A stretch of 64,000 bases of DNA, taken from Butyriboletus loyo. Its lineage: Eukaryota > Basidiomycota > Agaricomycetes > Boletales > Boletaceae. The notes under the pieces are model-generated. The model saw nothing but the letters and a program-made list of their open reading frames with translations, had not been told where the DNA came from and searched no databases. The translations under genes and the position numbers were made by a program. Location of the stretch: positions 248,001-312,000 of the forward strand of contig JBBPSI010000003.1 in assembly GCA_038093515.1 (NCBI GenBank), given 5' to 3'. Shown here piece after piece: positions 55,891-64,000 of this stretch; the first letter of the stretch is position 1, and the number at the start of each line of letters is the position of its first letter.

Positions 55891-57615
55891 CTATAGCACG
55901 GTGCAACCACTCGTAAACCACCTAGAGGGTCTCTCAACGGCGTTCGCCGTGGAAGGAAGTAGGAAGACTGACCAGTTGCTATTCAGTTGCTCGATCCAAC
56001 CCACCACCATTCTCAGCCTCAGACGTGCGCTCTTCACGGGCAAGAGCTTTGCTTTCTCGTGTTCATCTATGGGGAGGACCATCCCCATCCAGAATGAAAA
56101 TGCACCAGGATCAGTATCGGGAGGCTGCGGTCCATAAGTGTAATTCAGTCTCTGGACGACCCAAGGAGCCGTCCCTGCACGGAGTTGGCTCAAAAATGCG
56201 TGACATGTTGCCAAGAGCGTTGCAGTGGAAAGGAAGTGCTGGGATGTTTGGGATGAGGTTGAGGCAGTGGCAGAAATTGGCGACGGAGAAGCGCGATGTG
56301 CTATTCGAGTGAGTAAAGATTGAGGAAAGGGAGGGGGAGCATCCTCGTGTGCAGGATGGGAAGACGAAGATATACCGTCGTCGTCTTGGGCTGCCCATTC
56401 CGCGAGATCGTCGTCGTAGTCGTCGATGTTTTCAACCCTGCCGATCATATAACCGTCCAGGGAGCCTTGTTCCAGTACTCGGAAGCGATGGGTTCCCCAG
56501 GTCTCGACCATGCTACGGCCGTCGGAAAGCATCTGGACGCTTTTGATTTCGAGCATGGTGCCAAATTCGGAGCCAGTATTTGCACCATGGCCAGGGATCG
56601 GGGCAGCGCGAGGGGGCATGATCATTCCAAAAGTGGGACAAGGTTTCTCGAGACAACGGCGGAGCATCAAGCGGTAGCGAGGCTCGAAAAGGTGGAGGAC
56701 GGTGGGCATGCCCGGGAACGAAAGCTGACAGACGAAGATGGGTGTGTCCAAGCGTTCTTCGCGTTCTTCGCGTTCCATTGTATCGCCGCGGGTAGCATAG
56801 GCGTCGGAGAAAGCTCTGAGAACTGAAGGGGAAAGGGTGAGGGGGGATGCAATGAGATGGGGGAAGAAGCTCACGGAGGGAAAGAATGATCTTGTTGTGT
56901 GGATGATCTTGAAAGTAGGCGAAACCGGGAAACTCTTGGCGACAGAGAGGACAAAGCATGCCGTGGTCGAGGGAACGCTGGAGACAGTTTGAACAAAAGG
57001 TCTGTGGGAGGTGAGATGTGGGAGGAGGAGGGGGGGGGGAGGAGGAGGAGGAGGACGCACGTGCTGACAGGGAGTGGTGAGTGGTTGGTAGAGGAGCATG
57101 AAACAGATCTCGCAGGTGAGCTCGGAGGCGAGGGCTTTCTCAAAGTCATGGATGGGAGAGGGAGGGGTTGATGACGTAGACTGTGAACGGTGGCGATGAG
57201 GGTGGGTGTGGCGGGAAGGGAGGTCGGGATCGGAGGATGGGAGGTCGTCGGTATCTGAGTCGTCATCGGAATTGCCAAATGGGTCGGGAAAGCGGAGAGG
57301 GAGATCCTGTGGGGCGTCGGCGGTGTGGAGGAGGTGGATGATGTTGTTTATCCTGACGTCTAGACCGCGGGGGAAGTCATCGGAGGGGATGTTGTGGGGT
57401 GCGTGGTAGAATGCGACGCGGGAGGAGGAGGGTATGTTGGGGGTGACGGGCTGCTGCTGGGTGGAGCATCCGGGGATGGGGCAGAGGGGGGAGCGGACAT
57501 GGAGGGCGCAGATGGAGTGGCCACAGCGGAGAGTGGTAGGGGCGGAGAGGGTGTATGCGGGGGGACAGAGGGGGCAGTAGAAGATGGGGAGGAGGTCTCG
57601 GGGGGAGGGGAACAT
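55891..57615 (-). CDS. LONRF-type protein: two RING modules plus LON substrate-binding domain
   Basis: Three exons, complement of 55891-56822, 56875-57001 and 57061-57615, give 537 aa from ATG 57615. RING 1 is YCPLCPPAYTLSAPTTLRCG with HSICALHV and CPIPGC; RING 2 is CEICFMLLYQPLTTPCQHTF, CSNCLQRS, CPLCRQEF. The LON-like domain begins TPIFVCQLSFPGMPTVLHLF and runs EPRYRLMLRRCLEKPCPTFG, MLEIKSVQMLSDGRSMVETW and RFRVLEQGSLDGYMIGRVEN, with an Asp-rich insert, to AFSFWMGMVLPIDEHEKAKL. LONRF proteins are E3 ligases; there is no protease part. The TPR repeats of animal LONRFs are absent, as in other fungi. Intron 57002-57060 is a long pyrimidine run on the coding strand. Confidence 0.88.
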   Translation of the reverse strand: MFPSPRDLLPIFYCPLCPPAYTLSAPTTLRCGHSICALHVRSPLCPIPGCSTQQQPVTPNIPSSSRVAFYHAPHNIPSDDFPRGLDVRINNIIHLLHTADAPQDLPLRFPDPFGNSDDDSDTDDLPSSDPDLPSRHTHPHRHRSQSTSSTPPSPIHDFEKALASELTCEICFMLLYQPLTTPCQHVRPPPPPPPPLLLPHLTSHRPFVQTVSSVPSTTACFVLSVAKSFPVSPTFKIIHTTRSFFPSVSFFPHLIASPLTLSPSVLRAFSDAYATRGDTMEREEREERLDTPIFVCQLSFPGMPTVLHLFEPRYRLMLRRCLEKPCPTFGMIMPPRAAPIPGHGANTGSEFGTMLEIKSVQMLSDGRSMVETWGTHRFRVLEQGSLDGYMIGRVENIDDYDDDLAEWAAQDDDGISSSSHPAHEDAPPPFPQSLLTRIAHRASPSPISATASTSSQTSQHFLSTATLLATCHAFLSQLRAGTAPWVVQRLNYTYGPQPPDTDPGAFSFWMGMVLPIDEHEKAKLLPVKSARLRLRMVVGWIEQLNSNWSVFLLPSTANAVERPSRWFTSGCTVL

Positions 57616-57961
57616 GGGCGGCGGGGGAGCGACAGGGGAGGGCGAGTGTATTAGTAGGCACTGGGGCCGATGGCGGGGACGAATCAGACACGCGCGCGGA
57701 CGGGGGACGGACAGCACTCAGACACGCACGCACGTCGTCGGCGGGGGATCCGTCTCGACGTCCACAACAACGAGCTCGGCATCACGATCTGTTCCTCAGA
57801 TCGAACCCGTCACGTGTACATGACCAGATTGGATATTATTCTCTTTTCGTCCATGTACAAAAAAACATATCCTAAGTTACAGATTCGACAGATTCGTCAC
57901 CGGCCAGTTGCTGTCCGCAGCCGATGATCAGCCGCAATGAAAGCGGGAACCGAACCACGCA
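57616..57961. other. spacer between LONRF and G6PD
   Basis: 346 bp holding the LONRF promoter and G6PD 3' flank. It contains a GC-rich part (57,660-57,780) with CACGCACGCACG repeats and CACGTG at about 57,811. No gene was recognised. Confidence 0.4.
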
Positions 57962-59800
57962 CTATTCTGACGTCGACCGTTTGTACCCGTAGCGTTCGGT
58001 AAATTGTTCCAGCTGCGACGGACCACGTGACCCATATGGGTAGGGCAGCGGCTTCGGTGGGACACCCGTCTGCCCGTCAATCCAATGCAGGATCGGTGTG
58101 AAGATCTGTCGCTGTCCATCAGCTGCCACCCACAACGCCATCTCCCATCACACACACCCACCTTCCATGCTACTTCCAGCTCGTCGTCTCTCACAAAGTT
58201 CGAGTGATCGCCTTTGAGTGCATCCAGAATAAGCACCTCATACGCCTCGGGGATCTTCGTGTCTGTGAACCGTCTCTTGTAGGTCAGGTCCATCTCCGTC
58301 GGAAATGCGCGGAACGAGTAGCCAGGCGTTTTCGTGTTCAGCTTCAGATACACCGCTTCCGACGGCTGGATTCGCACCACCAACTCGTTCCGCGAGATGT
58401 CTGCAAAGATGCCCTCCGTCACATCTTTGAACTGCACACGAATCTCCACCTTGGCCTCGTTCAGCGCTGCATCCCCACATCCAGTCATTCACAAACACCA
58501 CCCCATGTCAACCTCACACACCTTTGCCTGCTTTCAGGATGAACGGCACTCCATCCCACCTCGGGTTCTTGATCCAAAGCACCGTCGCCGCGAACGTGGG
58601 GCACACAGAATTCTTGGGCACAGTGTCGTCGTCCAGGTAACCCGGCTTCCCGTTCGCCGCCACGTATTGGCCCAGAAGCGTGTCCTCAAACTTGATGGGT
58701 GGGATCGCGCGTAGCACCTTGACCTACCACGCACGTGAGAACAGGGACCATGACGTTCGTGATACGGCACACCTTTTCGTCCCGGATGTCCTCCGCGCTG
58801 AACGACACCGGCCGCTCCATCGTCAAAATACTCAGGACCTGCAACAAATCTAACACGCACATGGCGCTAGTGTGAGTCCATTCCCACACCCTCCTCTGCA
58901 GCACTCACGATTCTGCAGAATATCTCGGATGATACCAAATTCGTCAAAGTACCCGCCACGACCTTCAGTCCCGAATGGCTCCTTGAACGTAATCTGCACA
59001 TTGTCGATCGAGTTTCTGTCCCACGCGGCATTCATGGCAACGTTCCCAAAACGTAGCACAAGCAAGTTCTTGACCATCTCCTTGCCTAGATAGTGGTCAA
59101 TTCGATAGGTTTCGTCCTCCTTCCACGACTCCTTGAGTGCACCGAGAAGGCTCCGGCACGATTCGAGGTCCTTGCCGAACGGTTTCTCGACGATGATGCG
59201 GTTGATGCCCTTTGTGGCGTAGCAGTAGTCTTTGATATTTTTCCCAACAGAGACAAAGACGGAAGGTGGGAGCGCAAGGTAGAACACACGATTGACATCG
59301 CGGGTTACATGCCCCTTCTCGATCGCCTCGAGATGTTTCGTCAAGTTGATGAACGACTCGGCGTCCTCATAACCACCGGCGACATAGGTCGACAGCTTCT
59401 TGAACTCGTCGAGCTTGGCTGCGATGGTAGCATCATCATTCGGATTCTTGATGTAGGATGTTGTCCGTTTCTGATACTCTTCTGCGTCCATTTTTGTGCG
59501 GGCGTAGCCGACGATATGGACATCTCTGGGGAGTTGACCGCTGTGATAAAGACCGAACAAGGCGGGATACGTCTGCGACGGATGTGAGGAAGGGTTCGGG
59601 GTGAGAGGATGCGAAATGGCGGACCTTCTTCTTGGCCAAATCGCCAGAAGCGCCAAACACTGGTAGCAGATCAGAGAGAGTTGATGATAAGAGGAAGACA
59701 GGGGCACACCTACGATGATGGCATTGTCTCTGAGTGCATCGCCGCTGGTTTCCATGGAGGGGATTGTCCCAGAGCGAGCACGGTGTTGTTGTGGAGACAT
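57962..59800 (-). CDS. ZWF1: Glucose-6-phosphate 1-dehydrogenase
   Basis: Seven exons, complement of 57962-58105, 58162-58466, 58522-58723, 58773-58849, 58909-59572, 59625-59659 and 59710-59800, give 505 aa. First step of the oxidative pentose phosphate pathway, making NADPH. Motifs: coenzyme loop VFGASGDLAKKKTYPALFGL, RVFYLALPPSVF, IIVEKPFGKDLESC, active site [79 protein letters not shown] and PEAYEVLILDALKGD. The catalytic His and the substrate Lys of DHYLGKE are present. The length and C-terminal PYPYGSRGPSQLEQF match yeast Zwf1. Exons 1-3 contain the split nucleotide-binding motif. Its start is 121 bp from the divergent THOC5-like gene. Confidence 0.96.
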
Positions 59801-59921
59801 TCTGATGAAAGGAGAGGCAAGGGGAGGGAGGTTTTATTAGCAATGGACGTGGGCAATCAACCGAATTCTGCGTCAGCGAAGGGGACACTCGGCCCGCTCC
59901 TCAATTAAATATTCGGGTGCC

Positions 59922-60692
59922 ATGGATCCCACCATAAAACACTTTCAGGACCTCGTCTCTCCAGCGTATGCAAATGCAGACCCCGCTGCACTCCACATAC
60001 GCGCCAGCGCTCTCCTCGTCCGTCTCAAGAACCTCAACAGAACCGCCAACGCCGCTACCCGCGCACACAAACAGGCTACCGCAGATGCCCGCCAGGACAT
60101 GGACCAGACACACCTCGGTCTCCAGAATCTCCTCTACGAGAAACGCCACCTCGAGCGCGAGATCGACAAGTGTCGCCAATTTGCGTATGTCCTCCCTTTC
60201 CCCCTCGCCCCTCTTTCCCTGACCCCAGGTAGCTCCATCTACCAGGACATCCCCCTTCACTCCCTCACAGACTTCCAGGAACTCGCCCCACCAGAGGCTC
60301 GTACCCCGGACGTCCTCGAGAACTCACATCAATTGATGCTCAACCGTCTCAGCTTTGAGCTTGCAGAACGGCAGAGGTAACCCCCTCGTGTACCAAGTCC
60401 GTTGATGACACAGTTCCTCATCCTTCATCAGACTCGATCTCCGACGCAAGGACCTCATGCTCCAAAAGGAAGAATTTCTCAAGCAGAGCAAGATCAAACT
60501 CGCGACCGTGGAAAGCGTCAAACTACAGATAGACACGCTGATGAAGGTGACCCTTTTCTCTCCCTGTAGCACCCGTTCGCACTCATGGCTTCTCAGGCCG
60601 CTGCAGACATACAGAAAAAAGTGGACGAGCTTGTCCCACCATTAGTTTTGTCATCTGCGCCCACCACCCCGGCTCCCGTGCTGGATGTGTAA
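59922..60692 (+). CDS. THOC5-like protein (THO/TREX complex)
   Basis: Four exons, 59922-60184, 60233-60376, 60432-60546 and 60597-60692, give 205 aa. It is nearly all coiled coil: IRASALLVRLKNLNRTANAA, LLYEKRHLEREIDKCRQF, then YQDIPLHSLTDFQELAP, QLMLNRLSFELAERQRLDLR, KEEFLKQSKIKLATVESVKL and a short Pro-rich end. The KRHLEREIDKC and HQLMLNRLSFELAERQRL strings match the N-terminal part of THOC5, which works in mRNA export. Animal THOC5 is over 600 aa, so this is the short fungal form. The acceptor at 60232 lies just past a nearer AG because only it keeps the frame. Confidence 0.82.
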
Positions 60693-61015
60693 GCAAATTC
60701 GGCTGCCTCGGTCGAGAAAAGCACACGTTCCGGTCAAATCAGCGAGGCCGTTGCTATTTATCAAAAATTCCCTAGATAACGGTACAACAGGATACGAGGG
60801 TGCGATAGATTCCGAGAGTATGTAGTGGCGTTGCATCCGAGGAAGGGAGGGGGTATCCTCCTCAACGTTCAAAGAATCGTAACAGAATGTTTCTGGAAAC
60901 GTGATAGCAGTCTACACAGGGTCAGGGATGAGAAGAGGCGTGAGTTGGTGTGGTGTGGTGTGTCCCAGCCGCAGTAATATTGTTGGATGACCAACAGGAT
61001 GTAGGTCCCGGTCAT
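60693..61015. other. convergent 3' spacer, THOC5-like / UBC8
   Basis: About 320 bp with a GTGTGGTGTGGTGTG stretch near 60,947-60,963. No gene was recognised. Confidence 0.4.
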
Positions 61016-61850
61016 CAGGGGTCGTCCACTTCCTCGCTGATGCTGCCAGCATCACTCATTTCTTCGTCATCCTCCTCCTTTCCCTTTTCTGTAGCATCGA
61101 TCGCATCCTTGGTTGCGAACCGCTGCACATATTCTACACGGGGAGACGAGACTAAGCATCAAGCACTAAAATTAACATCCATCAAGTCTACTCGCCTTTA
61201 ACTTTAGCTTCGTACTCCTTTGGGTGCCGCATCATCAATGCCGCTGCTTCCCCATTGAGAGGATCGTTGGGATTTGGGTAGCGGAGGAGTTGCGGCAAAA
61301 ATACTTCAAAGATATTGATCATATCTTAACCACAGTTCATCCACGGAGTCGCACGCGATATTAAAAGCGCACACGCACCGAACATAGGTGACCAAGTCTG
61401 GTTGATGACGTCCAAACACACCGAGCCACTCCTTCCCATTGTGTCCATCAGTCCTCCAACTACCTTGGTTGGCGATGGCCACTTACAGTTCGTCGATGTT
61501 GGGGTGGAAGATCTTGTTCATGAATCCAATACTGGGAGATTTGTATGGATAATCGGCTTGCAGCTCAACGTGTATCTTCCATATTCCGCCCGCAAACGGA
61601 GCTGCGAGATATGATTATTGAGACGAGTCGCGAGAAGACGGAGTGACTCACTTTCTGGGGGTCCGTGGAAACGAACATAGAACTCGCGCATGTTATCGTT
61701 TACAAGAGTGACCTCGTAATCCGACATCAAACTGGAGGAAACTAAGGTGAGATAGGGAGAACGGGGTGGGGGGAGAGACACTTGCAGCTTCATGACATCG
61801 GTTTCGATGCGGCGCTTCGTCGAGTGTTTCGGAGCGTGTGTTAGTCCCAT
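61016..61850 (-). CDS. UBC8: UBC8/UBE2H-type ubiquitin-conjugating enzyme
   Basis: Six exons, complement of 61016-61133, 61192-61324, 61379-61431, 61487-61601, 61652-61731 and 61786-61850, give 187 aa. Motifs: [60 protein letters not shown], the active-site Cys in [17 protein letters not shown], and [20 protein letters not shown]. The HPN motif is present. The acidic C-terminal tail ([12 protein letters not shown]) is typical of this class, which pairs with the GID/CTLH E3 in gluconeogenic enzyme turnover. The first intron has a GC donor, CT|GCAAGT. ATG 61850 is preceded by TTCACAG, so it might be an internal Met after a further exon; an in-frame ATG also lies at 61883. Confidence 0.93.
61732..61785 (-). 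other. GC-AG intron in UBC8
   Basis: Donor CT|GCAAGT, acceptor CTCCAG, 54 bp. Splicing restores DVMKLLMSDYEV, conserved in UBE2H proteins; the nearby GT gives the wrong frame. Confidence 0.85.
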
Positions 61851-62195
61851 CTGTGAATGGGTAAACGAAAGTGTACTTATCATATTGGCTTGCGTTGGGT
61901 TGATGGTTCAGGCAGGATGCAGAACGCGATTCTCTCTCAAAGCTGGCTGAATGACGGATTATCGGCTGCCGGGCATCCTCATGCGGGAACGTTCCTTTTC
62001 CGGTTGCAACCGACCGGAAAATGTCAATCTCACCGGCCAGCGCCGAGCTATGCATTCCTTGCGCTTCCAAAAACAAACGTATGCCATAAGATACAGGAGA
62101 TATATACTGAAGAACAAGAACAACAATATTTTATGAGCCCACCCGACCTGGATGGACTACTTCGCTCGGGAACAATGTCATGATCAGTAAGTACA
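61851..62195. other. spacer between UBC8 and the small membrane gene
   Basis: 345 bp; no gene recognised. Contains a symmetric CCGGTTGCAACCGACCGG stretch at about 62,000-62,018 and an A-rich region near 62,110. Confidence 0.4.
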
Positions 62196-62808
62196 TCAGT
62201 AGAAAGCCCACTCTTCCGTGACGCAGTATTCATCGTGCGGGTTGCACGGGTAATCCTTGCGGTAGCCGGTCTTTGGGCGTCCATAGGCTGCAGCGTTCCG
62301 TTCAGCAGAGGGCGCGTTATATGCAGCAGGTGCCCTTCGGCCGCCGGCGCCGACCACATTACTCTCCGCAGTCCCGCTGCTTGCGGAGAAAAGGTGGCGG
62401 GGATGAGCCAAGTCAACATCGACACTAGACTGGTTGAATGCTCTCATCGCCAAAAGGAGCGCTATCGACCACCGCCTTCAGTCAGCCCATGATATAAAGA
62501 AATTTGAAAACACGATATACCCAACCAGAATGCACCGAACGCCGCGATCAAGATAAGCTCTTCCTGATTCTGCGACAGCACTCGGCCTTCAGTTCGATTG
62601 TGCTTTATCACCCTGCGTTTATCTGTCGAGCGCCCACTTCTATCGACATCCAGGTCAAGCACTTACAGAAAAATAAGAGCTCCAATTGCTAGAGCTGTCA
62701 CTGATGTCTGCGTCAGGTGAATGACCTCTAAAACATGAAAGGTTCATTTCAGTGTTCCAGCAACTCGGAAAATAGACACTTGCGAATGGAGTGAGGCAAC
62801 ATTTTCAT
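62196..62808 (-). CDS. Small single-span membrane protein, unknown
   Basis: Four exons, complement of 62196-62461, 62521-62569, 62667-62727 and 62780-62808, give 134 aa. After a polar head (HSPDADISDSSSNWSSYF) comes NQEELILIAAFGAFWLALLL, a membrane span crossing an intron, then AMRAFNQSSVDVDLAHPRHL, a Gly/Ala-rich part and a Cys-containing end PCNPHDEYCVTEEWAFY. The last two exons are firm; the first two were chosen because they keep the frame and give an ATG. No family was recognised. Another frame of exon 2 is hydrophobic (VTALAIGALIFL) but meets a stop after splicing. Confidence 0.5.
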
Positions 62809-63218
62809 GATGAAATGTCCCATCACCAACGCAAGTATTGCTGGTTATTGTGTCTGGTAAACTTGGCGTTTCTTCTGCATTGACGTCTCGACCAACATAC
62901 CTTTGATGACATGTCTGAACGGATGATCGGTGAACAATGGCATATCGTTCGAGGTTGGAGTACACAAGGAAGCGGATAAGGGGTGGGTGGGAACTACACG
63001 AGAATTCCCGCTCTTTTTCTGACATCGGACACGAGGCGTGCAGATTTATTACAACATTTTTTGTACGTGCCAAAACGTAACTATTGTATACAGCCAAATC
63101 AAAAACCTCTTCCGTCGTTCATAATAACTGAGTCGTCAGCCCCACTGGGGAGCTCGGGTAAGTGTCGTGGCGATTTATCGTAAGCTGATGGTATACAGTG
63201 GGAATGCCCTCAGGCTGG
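62809..63218. other. spacer between the small membrane gene and the MARVEL gene
   Basis: 410 bp with the presumed promoter of the small membrane gene and the 3' flank of the next. No supported gene. Confidence 0.4.
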
Positions 63219-64000
63219 TTATATAACCCCAGGAACTTGGGTGATCACAGGAAGTGCACCGTTAACACCTGGCTGGATTACGACCGAATGGCCGGGCGCC
63301 TGTTGCACATAGTTTCCACTTGCAGGGATGACATATCCCGGGGGGTATGGACCATAAGTGTAGCCAGGGCCACGATGATGTATTGCTTCGGTTGGGTAAG
63401 CTGGCCATTCACCAAACCAACCGAGCTGTGAAACATGTTCTCGCCAGGCATAAACGCTACAACACAAATATCAGCGACCATAAATTTGGCAACGAGATCA
63501 AGGTTAAGCACCGGCCATGAGCGACTGCGCGTGTCGTAAGGGTTACCACTATCAAGAAGAAAAATGCAACTGCGGTGAAGTACCAAATATGAGAGCATGC
63601 CTAAACCAACATCGAGATACGTACACATCACGAATATGGCCCACGAAAGTGCTTCTATCACTTTCATTTCATAACAGTAAGTTTCTGCAGACACTGAGTT
63701 TCCGTTGCGATCAGTTTCTGTGAACATGTGGGCAAATCAACTAGAAGCTCACTCGTTCCACTCTTCGTCTGTCGTGTCTGACCGGCTAGCGCATAGCATT
63801 GAACATAGCCGATGATATCCCTGTAATATGTTCTTCAACTGCCCGCCCGACCGCACAGTGATAGGCTTACGCAGACCAGGCACCCATAGCTATTTGAACC
63901 GAAGTCAACACCATGCAAGGTGCATGTAGCAGAAGAAAAGACACACCTAACCACAGGAACCCTAGAACGAAGTGAACGGTGACTTCGACGATGGGTTGCG
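63219..64000 (-). CDS. MARVEL-domain four-span membrane protein (5' end outside window)
   Basis: Six exons are visible: complement of 63219-63456, 63512-63569, 63625-63717, 63753-63820, 63871-63889 and 63947 to the edge. Spans and loops in order: EVTVHFVLGFLWLAMGAWSA, DIIGYVQCYALAG, TDRNGNSVSAETYCYEMKVI, EALSWAIFVMFAFFFLIVVV, then an aromatic, Tyr/Pro/Gly-rich cytosolic tail (PGYTYGPYPPGYVIPASG). The Cys-containing loop between spans 3 and 4 and the EALSWA start of span 4 fit the MARVEL fold found in tetraspan proteins of fungal eisosomes and vesicles. One exon is 19 nt and one intron only 35 bp. The start codon is beyond the right edge. Confidence 0.75.

Noticed and set aside
55891..57717. 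LONRF start upstream of 57615
   Set aside because: The open frame continues upstream but has no ATG; 57615 is the first ATG and begins MFPSPRDLLP directly before RING 1.
61134..61191. Possible further GC-AG intron in UBC8 (AAAG|GCGAGT)
   Set aside because: A GT donor three bases later (GA|GTAGAC) gives a good frame, K-G-E-Y-V-Q-R, so the GC reading is not needed.

Overview
The window is nuclear DNA of a filamentous basidiomycete, most likely an Agaricomycete. Genes lie on both strands and are packed about 2 kb apart. Nearly all are cut by 35-75 bp introns with GT..AG ends and CTNA-type branch sites, roughly 150 introns in about 30 genes. Several products have a fungal cast: PHO80-type cyclin, fungal-type ClpX without a zinc finger, homoisocitrate dehydrogenase for lysine by the aminoadipate route, a PXA/PXB-PX-DUF3818 protein, an STB6-like protein and a Cld1-like lipase. 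There is no sign of a virus, transposon, CRISPR array, plasmid or secondary-metabolite cluster. Exon models were built by hand from splice signals and conserved protein motifs; almost all sum to a multiple of three, but single coordinates may be off by one base.

Layout. 1-13 kb: cyclin (-, cut by the left edge), cactin (-), mitochondrial ClpX (+), RanBP1 (-), p24 cargo receptor (+), kinesin-8 (-), dihydroorotase URA4 (+). 14-25 kb: a long Ser/Pro-rich protein (+), the meiotic RING protein HEI10 (-, 14 tiny exons), and a 1,741-residue GAS2-domain protein (-). 25-38 kb: a small membrane coiled-coil protein (+), a Gln/Trp-rich protein (-), homoisocitrate dehydrogenase LYS12 (-), WD40 protein CDT2 (+), an NmrA-like gene remnant (+), ARL1 GTPase (-), a WKF-domain nucleolar protein (+), 5-aminolevulinate synthase HEM1 (-). 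38-52 kb: Cld1/ABHD-type lipase (+), METTL3/IME4 m6A methyltransferase (-), SPB4 helicase (+), PXB-PX-DUF3818 protein (-), a small unknown protein (-), CCDC47 homologue (+), a low-complexity unknown protein (-). 52-64 kb: STB6-like protein (-), LONRF-type RING/LON protein (-), glucose-6-phosphate dehydrogenase (-), THOC5-like protein (+), UBC8/UBE2H E2 (-), a small membrane protein (-), and a MARVEL-domain protein (-, cut by the right edge).

The genes are mostly housekeeping and not one pathway. Themes are cell cycle and meiosis (cyclin, kinesin-8, CDT2, HEI10, METTL3), mitochondrial and heme metabolism (ClpX, HEM1, Cld1-like lipase), ribosome biogenesis (SPB4, WKF protein), ubiquitin (HEI10, CDT2, LONRF, UBC8) and membrane traffic (p24, ARL1, PX protein). 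Many pairs are divergent with 120-210 bp between start codons, so promoters are shared. The most unusual content is in gene architecture: three 7-nt microexons in two genes, at least five GC-AG introns, and introns that are multiples of three next to active-site motifs. I did not find a previously undescribed defence, mobile or biosynthetic system.
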